Shown here piece by piece: positions 34,097 through 45,600 of a stretch of 64,000 nt of DNA; the stretch's first letter is position 1, and each line of letters begins with the position of its first letter. The position numbers and the translations under genes were made by a program. Source of the stretch: Blastomussa wellsi. Its lineage: Eukaryota; Cnidaria; Anthozoa; Scleractinia; Plerogyridae. The notes beneath the pieces were generated by a model, which was given only the letters and a program-made list of their open reading frames with translations, made no database searches and had not been told where the DNA came from. The stretch covers positions 21,066,818 through 21,130,817 of the forward strand of contig OX393566.1 of the NCBI GenBank assembly GCA_947652115.1. The letters run 5' to 3'.

Positions 34097-37000
34097 CGTG
34101 CTGCCTTTGTAACCACATCTGCAAATGGTTAGATGTTCTAGTCTTCTCGGATAAGGACGATAAACCGTAGGTCGTGTCTCCTGCATCTTACAATGTTACG
34201 GGTCAGCAGGGGACGTTAAAGAAGCCACGCACTAATCGTAAAGAGTAGGGCACGGAGTTCCTGGTGCTGTGGTCTGGTCTGTTCGCATATGTACTCATGG
34301 GTTGGGAGGGAAATGTAAAAGCGCATTTGAACTATAAGGAAAATGCGCTATACAAATTCATTACCATTACCATTCTTGGATGGTTACAGGCCGTTTATAA
34401 AACCGTATGAATGTATGAAATCACAACAACAACTGAGACAAGTGAATGATCTTCGCAAAAGAAAAGAACGCAAAATAAAATAAACAAAATTCAATATAGG
34501 AAGAGCGGGTCAAAACGTGGTAAGGGCATTTGTCACACACACACTACCAGACTATATGTCTTAAAGTATTTTTGTTATGTGTCTTAAAGTATACTTTTCT
34601 TCCCATTCTTGCGTCTGTTCTTAACACATTTCGGCGTTATTTACGCATAATATTTTCAGTCGATTCCAGTGCAGTGCGTAGACCTGGTTTTTAAAAACAT
34701 CATTCCCCTATCGATCATTCGCAAGGCAATCACAAAAGTGGCGATAATGAATTTAACGCCTGCACAAATTTGGTCAAATTTAACTTTACATAACGAGGTC
34801 TTTTTTAGAAGTTCAAGGAGACTTCAAAACCTCATTAATAATTCATAAAGGAAATACAAAAGAAATTAATGTTTAATGAGTGTCTTTATATCTGATAAAG
34901 ACACTGCTAAATTTTACAGACAATTTTCTCCGGAATAATAATAATAAACCCAATGATTATTCTACAAATGAATAGATCTATCACAGACGTTTTTGAAGCT
35001 GCTCAAAAAACTCGCAACACGTGTTTTATCAGGTTTAAAACGCTCTGCTCCGCCTCGTGTTTTAGTAATATATCAAACACTAGAGGCAGTGTTTCATCAC
35101 ATTTCCAAACACCGAGAAGAGAGTTGAAAATACGACTCGCAGCGGAGTATTTTTGACGAACTTCGAGGTGTTTGGAAATGTGATGAAACACTGTCTCGAG
35201 TGTTTGATATATCTTCTCAATCGAAAATAAAACTACGGAGAAAACGAAGAAATAAAATCGTAAAAATCTATGCTAATTAAGATCACATTTCCAAACCTCC
35301 TTCACGGTTCTGATTTCCTTTGTTTTAACGTGATGAATTATTAATGAGTTTGAGAAAACCTGATAAAACACTGCTGCTCGTTTTTTAAACATTGCATAAA
35401 AATCAATTTCAAGTCTTCTGCGGATATTTATCACCAGTTCACTTGGGCGAATGATCGACGGGCGAGTGATGTTTAGAAAACCCAGGTCTACCAACTGCAC
35501 AGAGATCGACGTATGGCTGCCTACCTATTCGCAAGCTCATCCAAGTCCTCCGCCTTTGTTTGCCGTTCGTGTAGCGCACTTCCCGCACCGTACCCCTTGC
35601 TTTTGCCCTTGGCCACGCCCTGTCCCGATTGCACCCGACTCAGTTGTTTTTCCATGTGCACCACTTGCCGTCGCTCCTGTTGCCACTTGTTAGTCGCCTC
35701 CAATTCATTGTTTTTTGCTTCATCAACTCTGAAAGTAAGGATGAGATGATTCAGGGGAAAATCTCTTTAAATGATCTTGTCCTTTATAGTCAGCGAGCAT
35801 ACACAGAAAAGTTTCTAAACCACATTCAACTACAATATAATGCCGATTTTTCTAACAGTTAAGGGAAACAGAAATTGTTTCGAACAATCGGGCAGTTCGG
35901 GAAATCGGGGAAAAATTAGTGTTGGACCGAGGAAAGAAAAACGAGTTTTGGTTCGACTTAGCGGGACGTCAGAAAAATCGAGGGTTTGAGAAACCGGGAT
36001 TTCGCTGTACATGTAAACTGCTTATAAACTCGTCTACGATTTGGTGTGAACAGAATATAAACTCAACTACACCGCATCACTCGAAAAGAAAAGGGGCACC
36101 AACGGTTCCAATGAGTAAATGTGAACAACTTATAGACGTGTTTAGCCTTTAGTGTGATGAGAATATACGCACCATGCTACACTATACAGCAAATACGGAT
36201 TGCTTTGTAAACATTGTAATTGTTTCAATTTTTCTTAGGTGGCCTACAACACTGCAATCTTTCTTCCCTCATATCGATTTAACCCTCCCCCCCAAACCCC
36301 NNNNNNNNNNNNNNNNNNNNNNNNNNNNNNNNNNNNNNNNNNNNNNNNNNNNNNNNNNNNNNNNNNNNNNNNNNNNNNNNNNNNNNNNNNNNNNNNNNNN
36401 NNNNNNNNNNNNNNNNNNNNNNNNNNNNNNNNNNNNNNNNNNNNNNNNNNNNNNNNNNNNNNNNNNNNNNNNNNNNNNNNNNNNNNNNNNNNNNNNNNNN
36501 AACCAAAACACTGGAAAGGAAAAAATACCCCAAATAACAAAATCCCCCGCCTACTTTTTAACTTTACCCGGAAACAGGGTTCGTACTCTTTTGAGGTTTT
36601 GAAATTCCATGACTTTCCATGACCTTTTCCATAAATTGTCCAAGTTTTCCATGACCTAAATTTGAGCATTTTCTAGGAAATGATCTTTCATTTTGGGTGC
36701 GTTTTTACTATTTTCTTAACAAAAAAACCTAATTGATTTTGTACTTTTTTAATAACCCTAATTTTCCATGACTTTCCATGACCCACACTTAAATTCCATG
36801 AATTTCCAGTCCTGGAAAATGAAATTATTAAATTCCATGACTTTCCAGGTTTTTCATGACCTGTACGAACCCTGAGAAATAAAAGTCCCAAAACCATGAA
36901 TGTTTGTAACGGATTGAAAGTTGGCAGGATATCTAGGAAATATCATATCTTTGATACATAAATCAAAAACATTTATAATTCATTAATTTTACTGTTACAA

Positions 37001-39082
37001 TAAAGAAAATCAGAACTGTGACCATGGTTTGGAAATCTGATCTTTATTACATGTAGCGTTGATTTTACAATTGTTTTGTCTTTGTTTTCTCCATAGTTTT
37101 AGTTTTGATTGAGAAGGTATATCAAACACTCAAGAGAGTGTTTCACTACACTTCTAAACACCTCAAAGTTCATCAAAATACTCTGCTGTGCCTCATAACA
37201 TTATTTTCGACTCTCTTCTCGGTGATGTCGCCAATATTATTATTCCAACTCACCAGACCATAAATCATTGGCTCCTCTGATGTCTATATTCACTGACCTT
37301 GTGTGCAACCTTCAAGTCTTTCTTCAGCTTCTCACATTGATTCCTGAACTCTGCCACTTTGTTGTTTGTTTGACTCAGTTTCTCTTGTAAGGCTGTCAGT
37401 TCAGAATTGTCCTTCAAACAATATAAATGAAAAATTGATTGCTTGCTATGCAGCCAAAGATAATGCTGATGGTCTAATGGCGTGTGTTCCTGTGCAAGAT
37501 TCCTTATGTGTACAGTGTATCTCTCACAAGTTGTGTAAATGGGACCATGCCTTGTGTCAAGTGGACCATCCCGCCAGAGCTCATCCCGATTTCTGTAGCA
37601 TTACGTGGCTAAGAATATTCCCACTCCCCTGGATGGAATGCTAGTCCATTGCACCATTATTTTGATAGTACCCATTTTGACACTTGGATGGAGAGAGGCA
37701 CTGTGAGAGTAAAGTGCTTTGCACAAGAACACAACGCAGTGCCCCGGTCAGGGCCCAAATTAGAACCTTCCAATCTGGAGTCCAGTGCACTAACCATTAG
37801 GCCACAGCAACTCCCACACTACATGTGGGTGTACTGCAAGAAGCAAGTAATTGTTGTTAGAGGTACATGTACTTGGGAAAGATACATATGGAGGGATTAT
37901 TCTGAAGTGGAGTTCAAAGCAAGCCTCCTTTTTACAGCTGTAGCTGCTTCCAGCATGCACAACAAAAACCAAGGATCATATTATAGGATTGACTAGACTG
38001 TGGCTCTTATTAACTGAGCAGGAGGTCTGTCTGGGAAAATATTGACCGAGGTCGTGATTACAAACCGAATGCAGTGATGCCTGTATTCACAACCAAGATT
38101 AAGATTCTCCCAAACAAACCGATTAAGCTTGGTTAATAATATGTTTATTTTCCTTGTACATTTAACTGACACTGCAAAATGTAACTGGCCTAGATGCCAG
38201 AAAATCTAGACCGCAGTCAATAACGATTTTAGCCAATCAAATTCGTGAATTCAGCAGTTCACAGTCCTTGTGAGTCAATGATAATATGTTCAACTTAATA
38301 ATAATTTTTTTTTAATAAATTGTTATTATTTTGTTATGGGTACCTTTTCTGAGTCTGCTGACTTGGGCTTGCTTTTCTGCTCTGTGCTGGTCTGACTGTG
38401 CATATTAAACCCTGATGATAGCATCTGAGGATTCAACAGTTAAAGTGAACAGTAATTATTCTTGCCGATAATTTTGCATGACTACATGAACATCATGCAT
38501 AGCTAACAAATCCTCATGCAAAAGTTTGAATACAAACTTTTGATCAACTGAATGTACCTCTCTCTCCATCTCCTTCATTTTCTTAGTCATTTGGCGCAAT
38601 TTATTGCGTTCACTTTCCAAGTCTGCTGTCAGTTCTCTGTTCCTCTTTGACAATTCCATGATCCTTCCAGCAGCAGTGTCGGCAGCCACTCCAGTGCCTG
38701 AGAAACCAGACATACAAAATGAGTATGTGGTACATTGCATGTAATAAATCTGAAAAGCCGAAAAGCAGAGCTCTGTTGTTTTTTGTGAAATACATGAGCC
38801 TGCAATTCAATGAAAACATTTACAGTCAGTGGTCAGTTTCCAAATATCATGTGACCTTGATAAGCTCTACATCTGAGTCTGCAATAGGGTCATGTGTTAT
38901 TGATCAGTGGATACCTTGTTTTGACACCTTTCAATTGACCATGCAGTGATGTAAGCTAATGTTAACCTTAACGTTAACGTAGGCCTATTTCTTGAGTATG
39001 GGTCTCATTACGGTCACATGACAACCAAATTTTCTTGGCTTGATGGGTTTCCAAAATGTCTTACTCATAGAAGATCAAGAAG

Positions 39083-39114
<32 letters not shown>

Positions 39115-39445
39115 CTGAACCGAATTAAATACTATCTGATTAGTCAATTTTCTTCCCAGTGGATCAGTCCGAGTAGCCCCACTGAAAAAACTCACCAGCC
39201 AAAGCTTTTTTCTCTTCATCCCGTGCTTTTCTCAAAATCCTCATTTCTTCATCTCTCTCTCCAAGAAGTTTGTAGAGTCTGCCATTCTCATCCTTCAAAA
39301 CCTGTATTTTGTAAAGCATTTGTTACAGACTACATGCCCTACATTATTCTCCAAATTTCAAAGATTGTGTCCTTTCTTGTAGTTGGTCCTATTTCAACTT
39401 GGCTACAAATGTAATTTAGTTTTAACCCTTTACTCCCCAAGAGTG

Positions 39446-39492
<47 letters not shown>

Positions 39493-39559
39493 AGGGAGAC
39501 CCCTTGGGGCTTAAAGGGTTAAAAAACTATCTCCCTTAACCCTTTACTCCCCAGGAGTG

Positions 39560-39606
<47 letters not shown>

Positions 39607-42397
39607 AGGGAGACCCCTTGGGGCTTAAAGGGTTAATGGAATTAAAAGTTTAAGAATCTACTACAGGTAGTGTACTGTACATGTACAGTGATCGATTAAG
39701 ATGTCGGCACATGATTCAATTCACAATCTTTTCACGCATCATTTTTAATGGAATAAAAGTTATAAAAGCTTGCATTGTTGCAATAACAAAAGCATAGATT
39801 TGTTGATCATTTAAAATCCCATCTTTAAATACTATGATCATCAATAATTAATTTATGTGCACTTTGCGACCAAAATTTTTGCGACTAAATTTTTGCAACT
39901 TTGATCAGAAGATAGAAATTATACTACAATAAATTATTGTTTATGAATTGACCGATCTGGCCAAACAGTTCTGATCAATAACAGAATTCTGTTCACGAAT
40001 TGGCCAGTCTGGCTGGCCAGATCTGACTAATGGTAATTAGCGCCCTTTATACCTGGCTCAAAGGGAAACAGCGTGTTTTTGTTTCTTCTTGACCCTCATT
40101 GTTCCCCTTGGCTTATCATTCGGTAACACTTAGCGTCTCGGGATTAACAAAACAAGCTGTTTCTCTTGGTGACAGTTATCAAGTGCTTATTGAAAAACAA
40201 ATGACAAAGTGCATATGCATGTATGTATAATTAGTTTGCATTTTTCAAGTGACCAACCCTGATTGCATCTTTGAGATCTTCAACTTCCTTTTGCATGAAC
40301 ACATCTTCACCAGTTGGTGTCACAGTATCAAGCTGGATGTTAACAAAATAAAGCTAAGTAGAGCATAAGCTTAGTATCATAACATAGATTATAAAAATAC
40401 TTCATACAGCCTGTGTCAAGCACAGGTGTAAAGCTTACTGCGTTAATTTCTCAGGTGTGTGTGAGCTACATGTGCACTACTGTTACAGTAGTTTTACTGA
40501 ATTGAGAAGAAATGAAATTATCAGTACATTTGCCTTTACAGAATAATTAAACTAAGATAATTATTATTATCATCAGAGCAGCATGCCATTCTGCAAAGAA
40601 ATCTACAGTTTTTATCCAGTAGAGAGTTTAGCAATGACGACAGTGACAGCAACGAAAACGTCATTTCAAAATGTAACTTCTCATTTCCGTGACGCTTTCG
40701 CATTTATTGAAATCTGTTTGACCTGGAAAATGCTGACGAACTGTCCAGGAACTAAATCACTATGAACAGCGTTAAAGTGAGGAAAAAGAAAGAAAACTTT
40801 GCCGCCATGTGCTCAGGTTCTCGAGACAACGTAAAATTTGGTCATTTCACGTTGTTGTTTTGCAGATGATGGCACAGAAATGTACAAAACTATAAAAAGC
40901 ATGTGAATAAAGATTGTTTTTACTAATTAAACCTATTGTTTTGTGGCGTTCTCATTGCCGTTGCCGTCCTAGTTGCTAAAACTCCCTAGTATTTAGTGTA
41001 AACACTGCAAAGGCCCCTTTTTCTTGGTACTAAACCTTACATGAGCTATACTGGGACATGCCACTCGACAGGATATGGTTTTTTAACCCTCAGTCTTGAA
41101 TAGGGTATTCTCTACTTGCACAAATCCCATAATACACCTCTTTTAACCCCCAAAATTTTGCATAATCATTGTTTGCAATTTCTCCTGGGACATGAAGATG
41201 TCCCAAGGGAAATCTAAAACAATGCCTATGCAAATTTTTTTGGGGGTAGAAGCGGTGTATTATGGTATTGTGCAAGTAGAGAATATAATTTCAAGCAAGT
41301 CTATGTTAATTAGAGTCTGGAGCCGTCCTAGACAGGAAGACTTTTGTCGAGTTTTAAGCAATCAGAAATCATTTAGCCAGTTGTCACTATTCAATAATAA
41401 TTTTTCAGGACTAGATATTATTGCTATTTTATACAAAACAGTGTCCTTTGTGCTTAAAATAGGCAGGTGTGTTTAACGTTCTTTTTGTCCTCAACCAAAT
41501 TAGGGTTTCAAGCCCCCAGTGGCACCCCTACATCGTACATCTACACTTTTGAACATGGTTATATTTGGTGTGTAGTCTGATTCGGGAGTGGTTGTAAAAA
41601 ACAACTACACCCTTGGATTTAATTTCTCCAAGTAATTTTATCAGCTAATTTCTCCAAACATTTCCCAACCTTGACATCACAACAGACAAAGACCAAACCA
41701 TGAAATCGAGAACCCTGTGCACTAATCTGTACAATAAGCATTTTGGTTATTTGACGTCTGCATCTGAGCATAACAATGAAGATGCAGGAGACGGGGCCTA
41801 TGGTTCATCATCCATATCCTAGATGACAAGTACATCTAACCATTTGCAGATGTCATGGCAAAGGCAGCATGTTCTCCTCAGTTATTTTATGCCCCTGAGT
41901 CCCCTGAGTGTTGGGCCAGTCTGGGGCTCAAAACCGAGACCTCTCGCACTGTAGTCTGGAACTCTGCTAACTGAGCTGGCTGTTAACTCAGTCTAACTTA
42001 CAGTGAGCAAACGAGCTCGACAAGCTGCCTGGCTCGTTTAATACACAGCTTCAAAGTGGCATATAGCCTTCTAATTTTGTATGTACATTTACATGTAAAA
42101 TTTAATTGAGCCAAGCCAGCCTAAAATCGCATAAGAGTAGTGGAATTTAACTTTAAAGGATAGCCAGAAATATCAACAAGTCAAATCAAACCGCAAAATT
42201 ATAAAAACCTTTAAATCTAAATGATCAGTCTCTCCGTCATGTCCCCAAAAGTTTTCTGCCTTTACACCTCCATCTTCTTTGGCTGCTTTCTCGGAATTTT
42301 TTGTCTTCCGCTGCTTTCTGGCAAGAAGCTTCCTCTGCTGCTGTTCTTGTATCAACTGGAACTGTTGCCGCAACGATTCGGATGTGTCCAAGCTCAT
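32241..42397 (-). CDS. CCDC13: CCDC13, coiled-coil centriolar-satellite/ciliogenesis protein (middle exons missing around an assembly gap)
   Basis: Exons read by eye: 42397-42209, 40332-40258, 39301-39196, 38697-38558, 38391-38344, 37411-37298, then (after missing exons) 35728-35525 and 32406-32241 with TAA. Phases agree at every junction I could join. Diagnostic stretches as in human CCDC13: DENGRLYKLLGERDEE, GRIMELSKRNREL, ALQEKLSQTNNK, and the C-terminus LAIQTDENDALKAAL followed by KEEDLKFYQEMM. Nearly all visible sequence is charged heptad coiled coil. About 400 residues of the human protein, including the expected RGRAQQI block, are absent between 37298 and 35728, where a 200-N gap lies. 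In vertebrates CCDC13 is a centriolar-satellite protein needed for cilium formation. The start is the first ATG (MSLDTSES) of the conserved LRQQF N-terminus. NEK8 begins 265 bp away on the other strand. Confidence 0.85.
32525..32965 (+). mobile_element. tRNA-derived SINE, family A, interrupted by a MITE
   Basis: Box A (TGGTTAGTGCGCTAGACTCC) and box B (GGGTTCGAG) head plus the GGGCAAGACACTTTAC body. The 3' part GGGCCACTAGGC seen in other copies is split here by the element at 32788-32940 and resumes as ATTAGGCTC at 32941. It lies just upstream, in gene orientation, of the last CCDC13 exon, inside the last intron. Confidence 0.8.
32788..32940. mobile_element. 153-bp MITE nested in a SINE
   Basis: Inverted ends GGGCCTTAATCACAC and GTGTGATTAAGGCCC, with GGCCATATTGGCC-type palindromes inside. 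It splits the 3' end of the SINE at 32525-32965. The target duplication is short and cannot be fixed because end and flank share bases. Confidence 0.75.
33275..33835 (-). mobile_element. tRNA-derived SINE, family A, minus strand, interrupted by a hAT-like MITE
   Basis: The 3' part (33275-33406) and the 5' part with box B and box A complements (33688-33835; CTCGAACCCGGAC, GAGTCCAGCGCAC) are separated by a 265-bp element. A poly-C run (33346-33359) replaces the usual CCATCC stretch. Confidence 0.75.
33415..33679. mobile_element. MITE with 8-bp target duplication, nested in a SINE (hAT-like)
   Basis: Inverted ends TAGGCCTTGGCGGATTGTGC and GCACGATCCGCCAAGGCCTA. The duplication GTCAGGTT lies at 33407-33414 and 33680-33687. 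The interior is AT-rich with repeated GGAGCA/AGCATAA words and no ORF of note. Confidence 0.8.
33810..33985. repeat. Two-copy tandem repeat extending the SINE head
   Basis: The block from TCCGGAGTCCAGCGCACTCC through CACCCGCTTGGACCCGCAC to TCGGGTCC occurs twice (about 33813-33890 and 33908-33978). It grew out of the box A end of the minus-strand SINE and so amplifies tRNA-derived sequence. Confidence 0.6.
33996..34380 (+). mobile_element. tRNA-derived SINE, family B, with TACCAT tail
   Basis: Head GGTTAACTCAGTTGGTAGAG (box A) and GGTCTCGGGTTCGAGTC (box B), followed by a long conserved body (CATCTGCAAATGGTTAGA, GACGTTAAAGAA) and a 3' tail of ATTACCATTACCATT. Minus-strand copies lie at 41775-41995 and 49540-49712. 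It is not a tRNA gene because the acceptor stem does not close. Confidence 0.8.
34381..35068. other. CCDC13 intron sequence with no clear feature
   Basis: AT-rich. The segment around 35010-35060 (ACGTGTTTTATCAGG) and its complement near 35355 hint at a larger foldback enclosing the element at 35069-35221. Confidence 0.4.
35069..35221. mobile_element. Palindromic MITE in a CCDC13 intron
   Basis: Left arm TATATCAAACACTAGAGGCA then GTGTTTCATCACATTTCC. Right arm GGAAATGTGATGAAACAC then TCGAGTGTTTGATATA. A related partial copy with rearranged interior lies at 37118-37230 in the same gene. Confidence 0.7.
36301..36500. other. Assembly gap, exactly 200 N
   Basis: A run of N from 36301 to 36500 flanked by CCCTCCCCCCCAAACCCC on the left. 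The round length suggests a nominal gap size. It lies in the part of CCDC13 where the central coiled-coil exons should be. Confidence 0.95.
36580..36890. repeat. Dispersed repeat rich in CCATGACTTTCCATGACC
   Basis: The words TTCCATGACTTTCCATGACC and GACCTGTACGAACCCTG, with GGGTTCGTACTC at the left edge, form imperfect inverted ends around a CATGA-rich core. This looks like a non-autonomous element. No coding potential. Confidence 0.5.
37118..37230. mobile_element. Partial relative of the MITE at 35069
   Basis: Starts TATATCAAACACTCAAGAGA then GTGTTTCACTACACTTC, followed by core sequence in reversed order and GACTCTCTTCTCGGTG. The second arm is missing. Confidence 0.55.
37567..37806 (-). mobile_element. 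Diverged family A SINE, minus strand, in a CCDC13 intron
   Basis: The complement of the family body (AAGAACACAACGCAGTGCCC, GAGTAAAGTGCTTTGC) and of box A (GAGTCCAGTGCACTAACCAT) is recognisable with more substitutions than the other copies, so it is probably older. Confidence 0.7.
39083..39112. repeat. (ATC)n microsatellite
   Basis: Ten ATC/CAT triplets in a CCDC13 intron, between the exons at 39196 and 38697. Confidence 0.9.
39422..39522. mobile_element. 101-bp TTAA-flanked MITE, copy 1
   Basis: TTAACCCTTTACTCCCCA at one end, GGGCTTAAAGGGTTAA at the other, TTAA on both sides. Adjacent to a near-identical copy at 39536-39636. Confidence 0.75.
39536..39636. mobile_element. 101-bp TTAA-flanked MITE, copy 2
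   Basis: Same length and ends as 39422-39522; the internal sequence differs at about one base. Thirteen bases separate the copies. Either two insertions into neighbouring TTAA sites or a tandem duplication. Confidence 0.75.
41106..41285. mobile_element. Palindromic MITE in the first CCDC13 intron
   Basis: Arms TATTCTCTACTTGCACAA then CCCATAATACACC, and GGTGTATTATGG then TTGTGCAAGTAGAGAATA, with a core containing TCTCCTGGGACATG. Confidence 0.7.
41775..41995 (-). mobile_element. Family B SINE, minus strand
   Basis: Complement of the family B body (TCTAACCATTTGCAGATG, GGCAGCATGTTCTCCTCAGT) and head (CTCTGCTAACTGAGC), diverged, in the first CCDC13 intron. Confidence 0.7.
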
Positions 42398-42447
42398 ATT
42401 TTCAACAGATTTTCGGTGCAAAGTTTGTATGTTTGTGTCTGTCCGAC

Positions 42448-42462
42448 ATCTTTGTTGGCAAC
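42448..42462 (+). promoter_or_regulatory. RFX X-box-like motif between CCDC13 and NEK8
   Basis: ATCTTT-GTT-GGCAAC fits the X-box consensus RYYNYY-N(1-3)-RRNRAC. It lies 51 bases upstream of the CCDC13 start codon and 201 bases upstream of the NEK8 start codon, in the only DNA the two genes can share as promoter. RFX factors drive ciliary genes through this motif in animals. Confidence 0.55.
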
Positions 42463-42662
42463 AGTCAAAGTTGTCGTACTCAGTCCTCTCTCCACCCCAT
42501 CTTCCAAACGAGGTTACGGCAAAACAACATTTCAGTGATTTCAGAGAACGAACTACACTGTAGATCTCTTCCCTCGATTTATTCTCAACGAGTCAAATAG
42601 TTTAGAAACAACTACAGAATTCAGAACCCCTTTCGTCGAACTCGTTCCAGCTAAAAATAAGC

Positions 42663-45600
42663 ATGGAAAAGTACGAGAAAATCAAGAGCATCGGTCGCGG
42701 TGCGTATGGTACTGTGTATCTGTGCCGACGCATTTCCGACGGTTGTCAATTCATCATTAAGCAAATTCCCGTCGAAGAAATGAGCAAAGAAGAAAGACAG
42801 GCCGCCATGAACGAAGTAGACGTGTTGTCTATGCTAAAACACCCGAATATAATCGCCTATTTTGAGAGCTTTTTCGAGGAGAAAGCTTTGATGATTGTAA
42901 TGGAGTATGCACAAGGTGGAACGGTGTATAGTTTTCTCGAAGAACGCGAAGGCAGACTTTTGGACGAAGACGAGATCATACGACTGTTTGTACAGATATT
43001 GTTGGCAATTCATCATGTCCACCAACGAAACATCCTTCACAGAGATCTTAAAACTCAGAACATCCTCTTGAACAAGACCAGGAAAGTTGTGAAGATCGGA
43101 GATTTTGGAATATCAAAAATATTGAGCAGTAAAAGTAAGGCAAACTCTGTGATAGGTACTCCGTGTTATATTTCGCCAGAGCTGTGCGAAGGCAAACCTT
43201 ACAATCAAAAAAGTGATATTTGGGCGCTTGGATGTGTACTTTACGAGCTAGCCACGTTGAAGAAGGCATTCGAGGCGTCCAATTTGCCTGCTTTGGTGCT
43301 GAAAATTATGAAAGGAAACTTTATTCCAATTTCGGAAAGATACAGTGAGGATTTTAAGAAGCTCGTTCTGAACATGCTTCAAGTTGATCCAACCAAAAGA
43401 CCAACCTTACGGCAGATCATGGCACAACCGCTTATAGTCAATGCACTGTTTAATCTGTACACCGATGTTGGACGTGTACCGTGTAACAGAACTCCAAGAC
43501 CTATGGCAGGAATATCTGGTAACATTTTAATTGTACATGTACCTGCATGTCAGTCGGGGAAATAACTGCCAATTGATGAGGAAATCCCACCTCTGAGACT
43601 GGACTAAGCAGACGGTGTTCGTCCCTGAAGTTGCTTAGCAACACATAACATGTTTGCTTGCATGGTTATTTTAGGTGTATTTGGAAGCGCTCGTGCTAGT
43701 TTTCGATTGGATAAAATGAGTCAGAAATTCCTCTGTGCATCAATGAAGATTTCCAAAAACAAGCACTTGTTCCCCTGACTGACGTACTGTATAACATCTT
43801 GCTTCTCCAAGTAGAATTTTAATAGGAACTGGCAACCCCCTGGGGCTAGCCACAACTGGCTGCTTACAGGGAAGTGTTAGGAGGCTTGATTGCCAGCCAC
43901 TGAACTGAACTCAAGGAACTGATGGAAATCAAGCCTATATATTAGGGAATAGAGAGGGTTGCCAGAAATAGTCTGCAGGTTAAGCCTGCTAGCAGAGTGG
44001 CAAACCTGCAACAACAAGCGGTGAAGCTAGGATAGGGAGTGGCAAAGCCACACTTTTCTTGATGCCTTGGCACCAGATTTCCCACTGGATTGCTTGTGTG
44101 GGCCAAAAGTGAACCTGCTTGTACCCTCTTGCTGATGCTGGGGAGTGAGTATGATGTGAAGGTAGTCATGCCCCCCCCCCCCTAGGAAATTTTAGAATTT
44201 TTATAGAACTTGGTGAATTTTGGTTGAATCCGAGGCCTCTTTTATCCAAAAAGACACATTGCCAGTTACAGAAAATGTATCTACGTGTAATTTCCATTGG
44301 ATGATTCTTATTGCCTTCAACGCTTGAACAAACAAAAAGGAAATAATGTCATTTTCCTCATTTTTATTTGGCTTTGGATTTGTATATGCTGATGTCACAG
44401 TGTACCAGTGGGTTCTTTGGATGTGGTTCTAATACATGTACAATGTATAAAGTAGAGGACACGGCAAAAGGGGTACTCTTAGTAAATTTTGTCTAGATTC
44501 TAAAGCAATCTTGTTCGTCCCACATGAAACTTGTTTTCATTGTCCAATTAAAGGACAAATTTTCATTCACTGCACAATTTTGTCCCTAGAGCCTGCTTTT
44601 CGTTTGATGATCACCAAGAACCCAACCTCTTGGTAATCCCAATTTTTGGAGCATGCACTTGGCTTGGCATGAATTCACATTTTGTGCCAACATGTACATG
44701 CATGCTCTGACTTTACCAGTCTCCTCCAGTTTGTGTTTGTAAACTGTCAATGAATGTACTGTACAGTCAGTACTGTGTCTGGGTTAGAAGTGGCTAAATT
44801 TGCTTATCTGGTTCAAATCTTTGCATGACTTGGCAACAAGCTACATGTAATAGATTTTTCAGGCTCTGAAGCAATGTTAGTTTTTCCATCAGTGAATTTG
44901 TCACAACCTTAAGCTTAGGACCAGTCATCTACGAAAATCTCAAACACAGGTAGTTTAGAACAAGTCACCTGTCGTATAGTTTCAGCTACCATCTACGGGA
45001 AAATTCTGATATATCCAGAAAAATTTCAACCCATAGTGATTTTAATGAAATTAGAGGTGTTTTCATATTTTACCCCAAAGTTTCGGAAGTCAAATGGAAA
45101 CATCTAATAAAGCTCAGTGTGACCAGAATAATTATGTGGGGCTACCTCTGAAGGTGGTCCACCTTGACTGGTCGAACCGAAAATAGCCTTTTCATTTCCA
45201 TGAACATACTACCACAGGCACAGGGTACTGTGAAAAGGAATGCAAAATAGAAAGAACTATTCCAGTCAGTTGGCCCAGTTTAATCAGGAAATGTTGTTCA
45301 ATTTTACAACAGTTGATCTCAGTTGGTCTGACTGTTCGGACTGAAAACAGAAAGCATCTTAGAACATCACTCAACCCCCCAACGAAATACATGAAGCAAT
45401 AATTATTAATTTTAGAACTTTGTTCATTCTCGACAGCTGCCATACCGCCGACACGTGGACGATCTTCAAGTGGCAATCGACCCACAGGCAATCAAATCTA
45501 TCGCACAAGTTCGACCAACTCGGCATCTGTAATTCTTGAGGGCCTTACGGATTTCAATACCCCAGAGCCCCAGTATGTTGTGTACCACTGGGGTGGGGGG

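Noticed and set aside
36174..36669. Open frames across 36301-36500
   Set aside because: They are artefacts of the 200 N run.
42221..42600. Three plus-strand frames upstream of NEK8
   Set aside because: They lie antisense to the first CCDC13 exon and its leader and show no domain.
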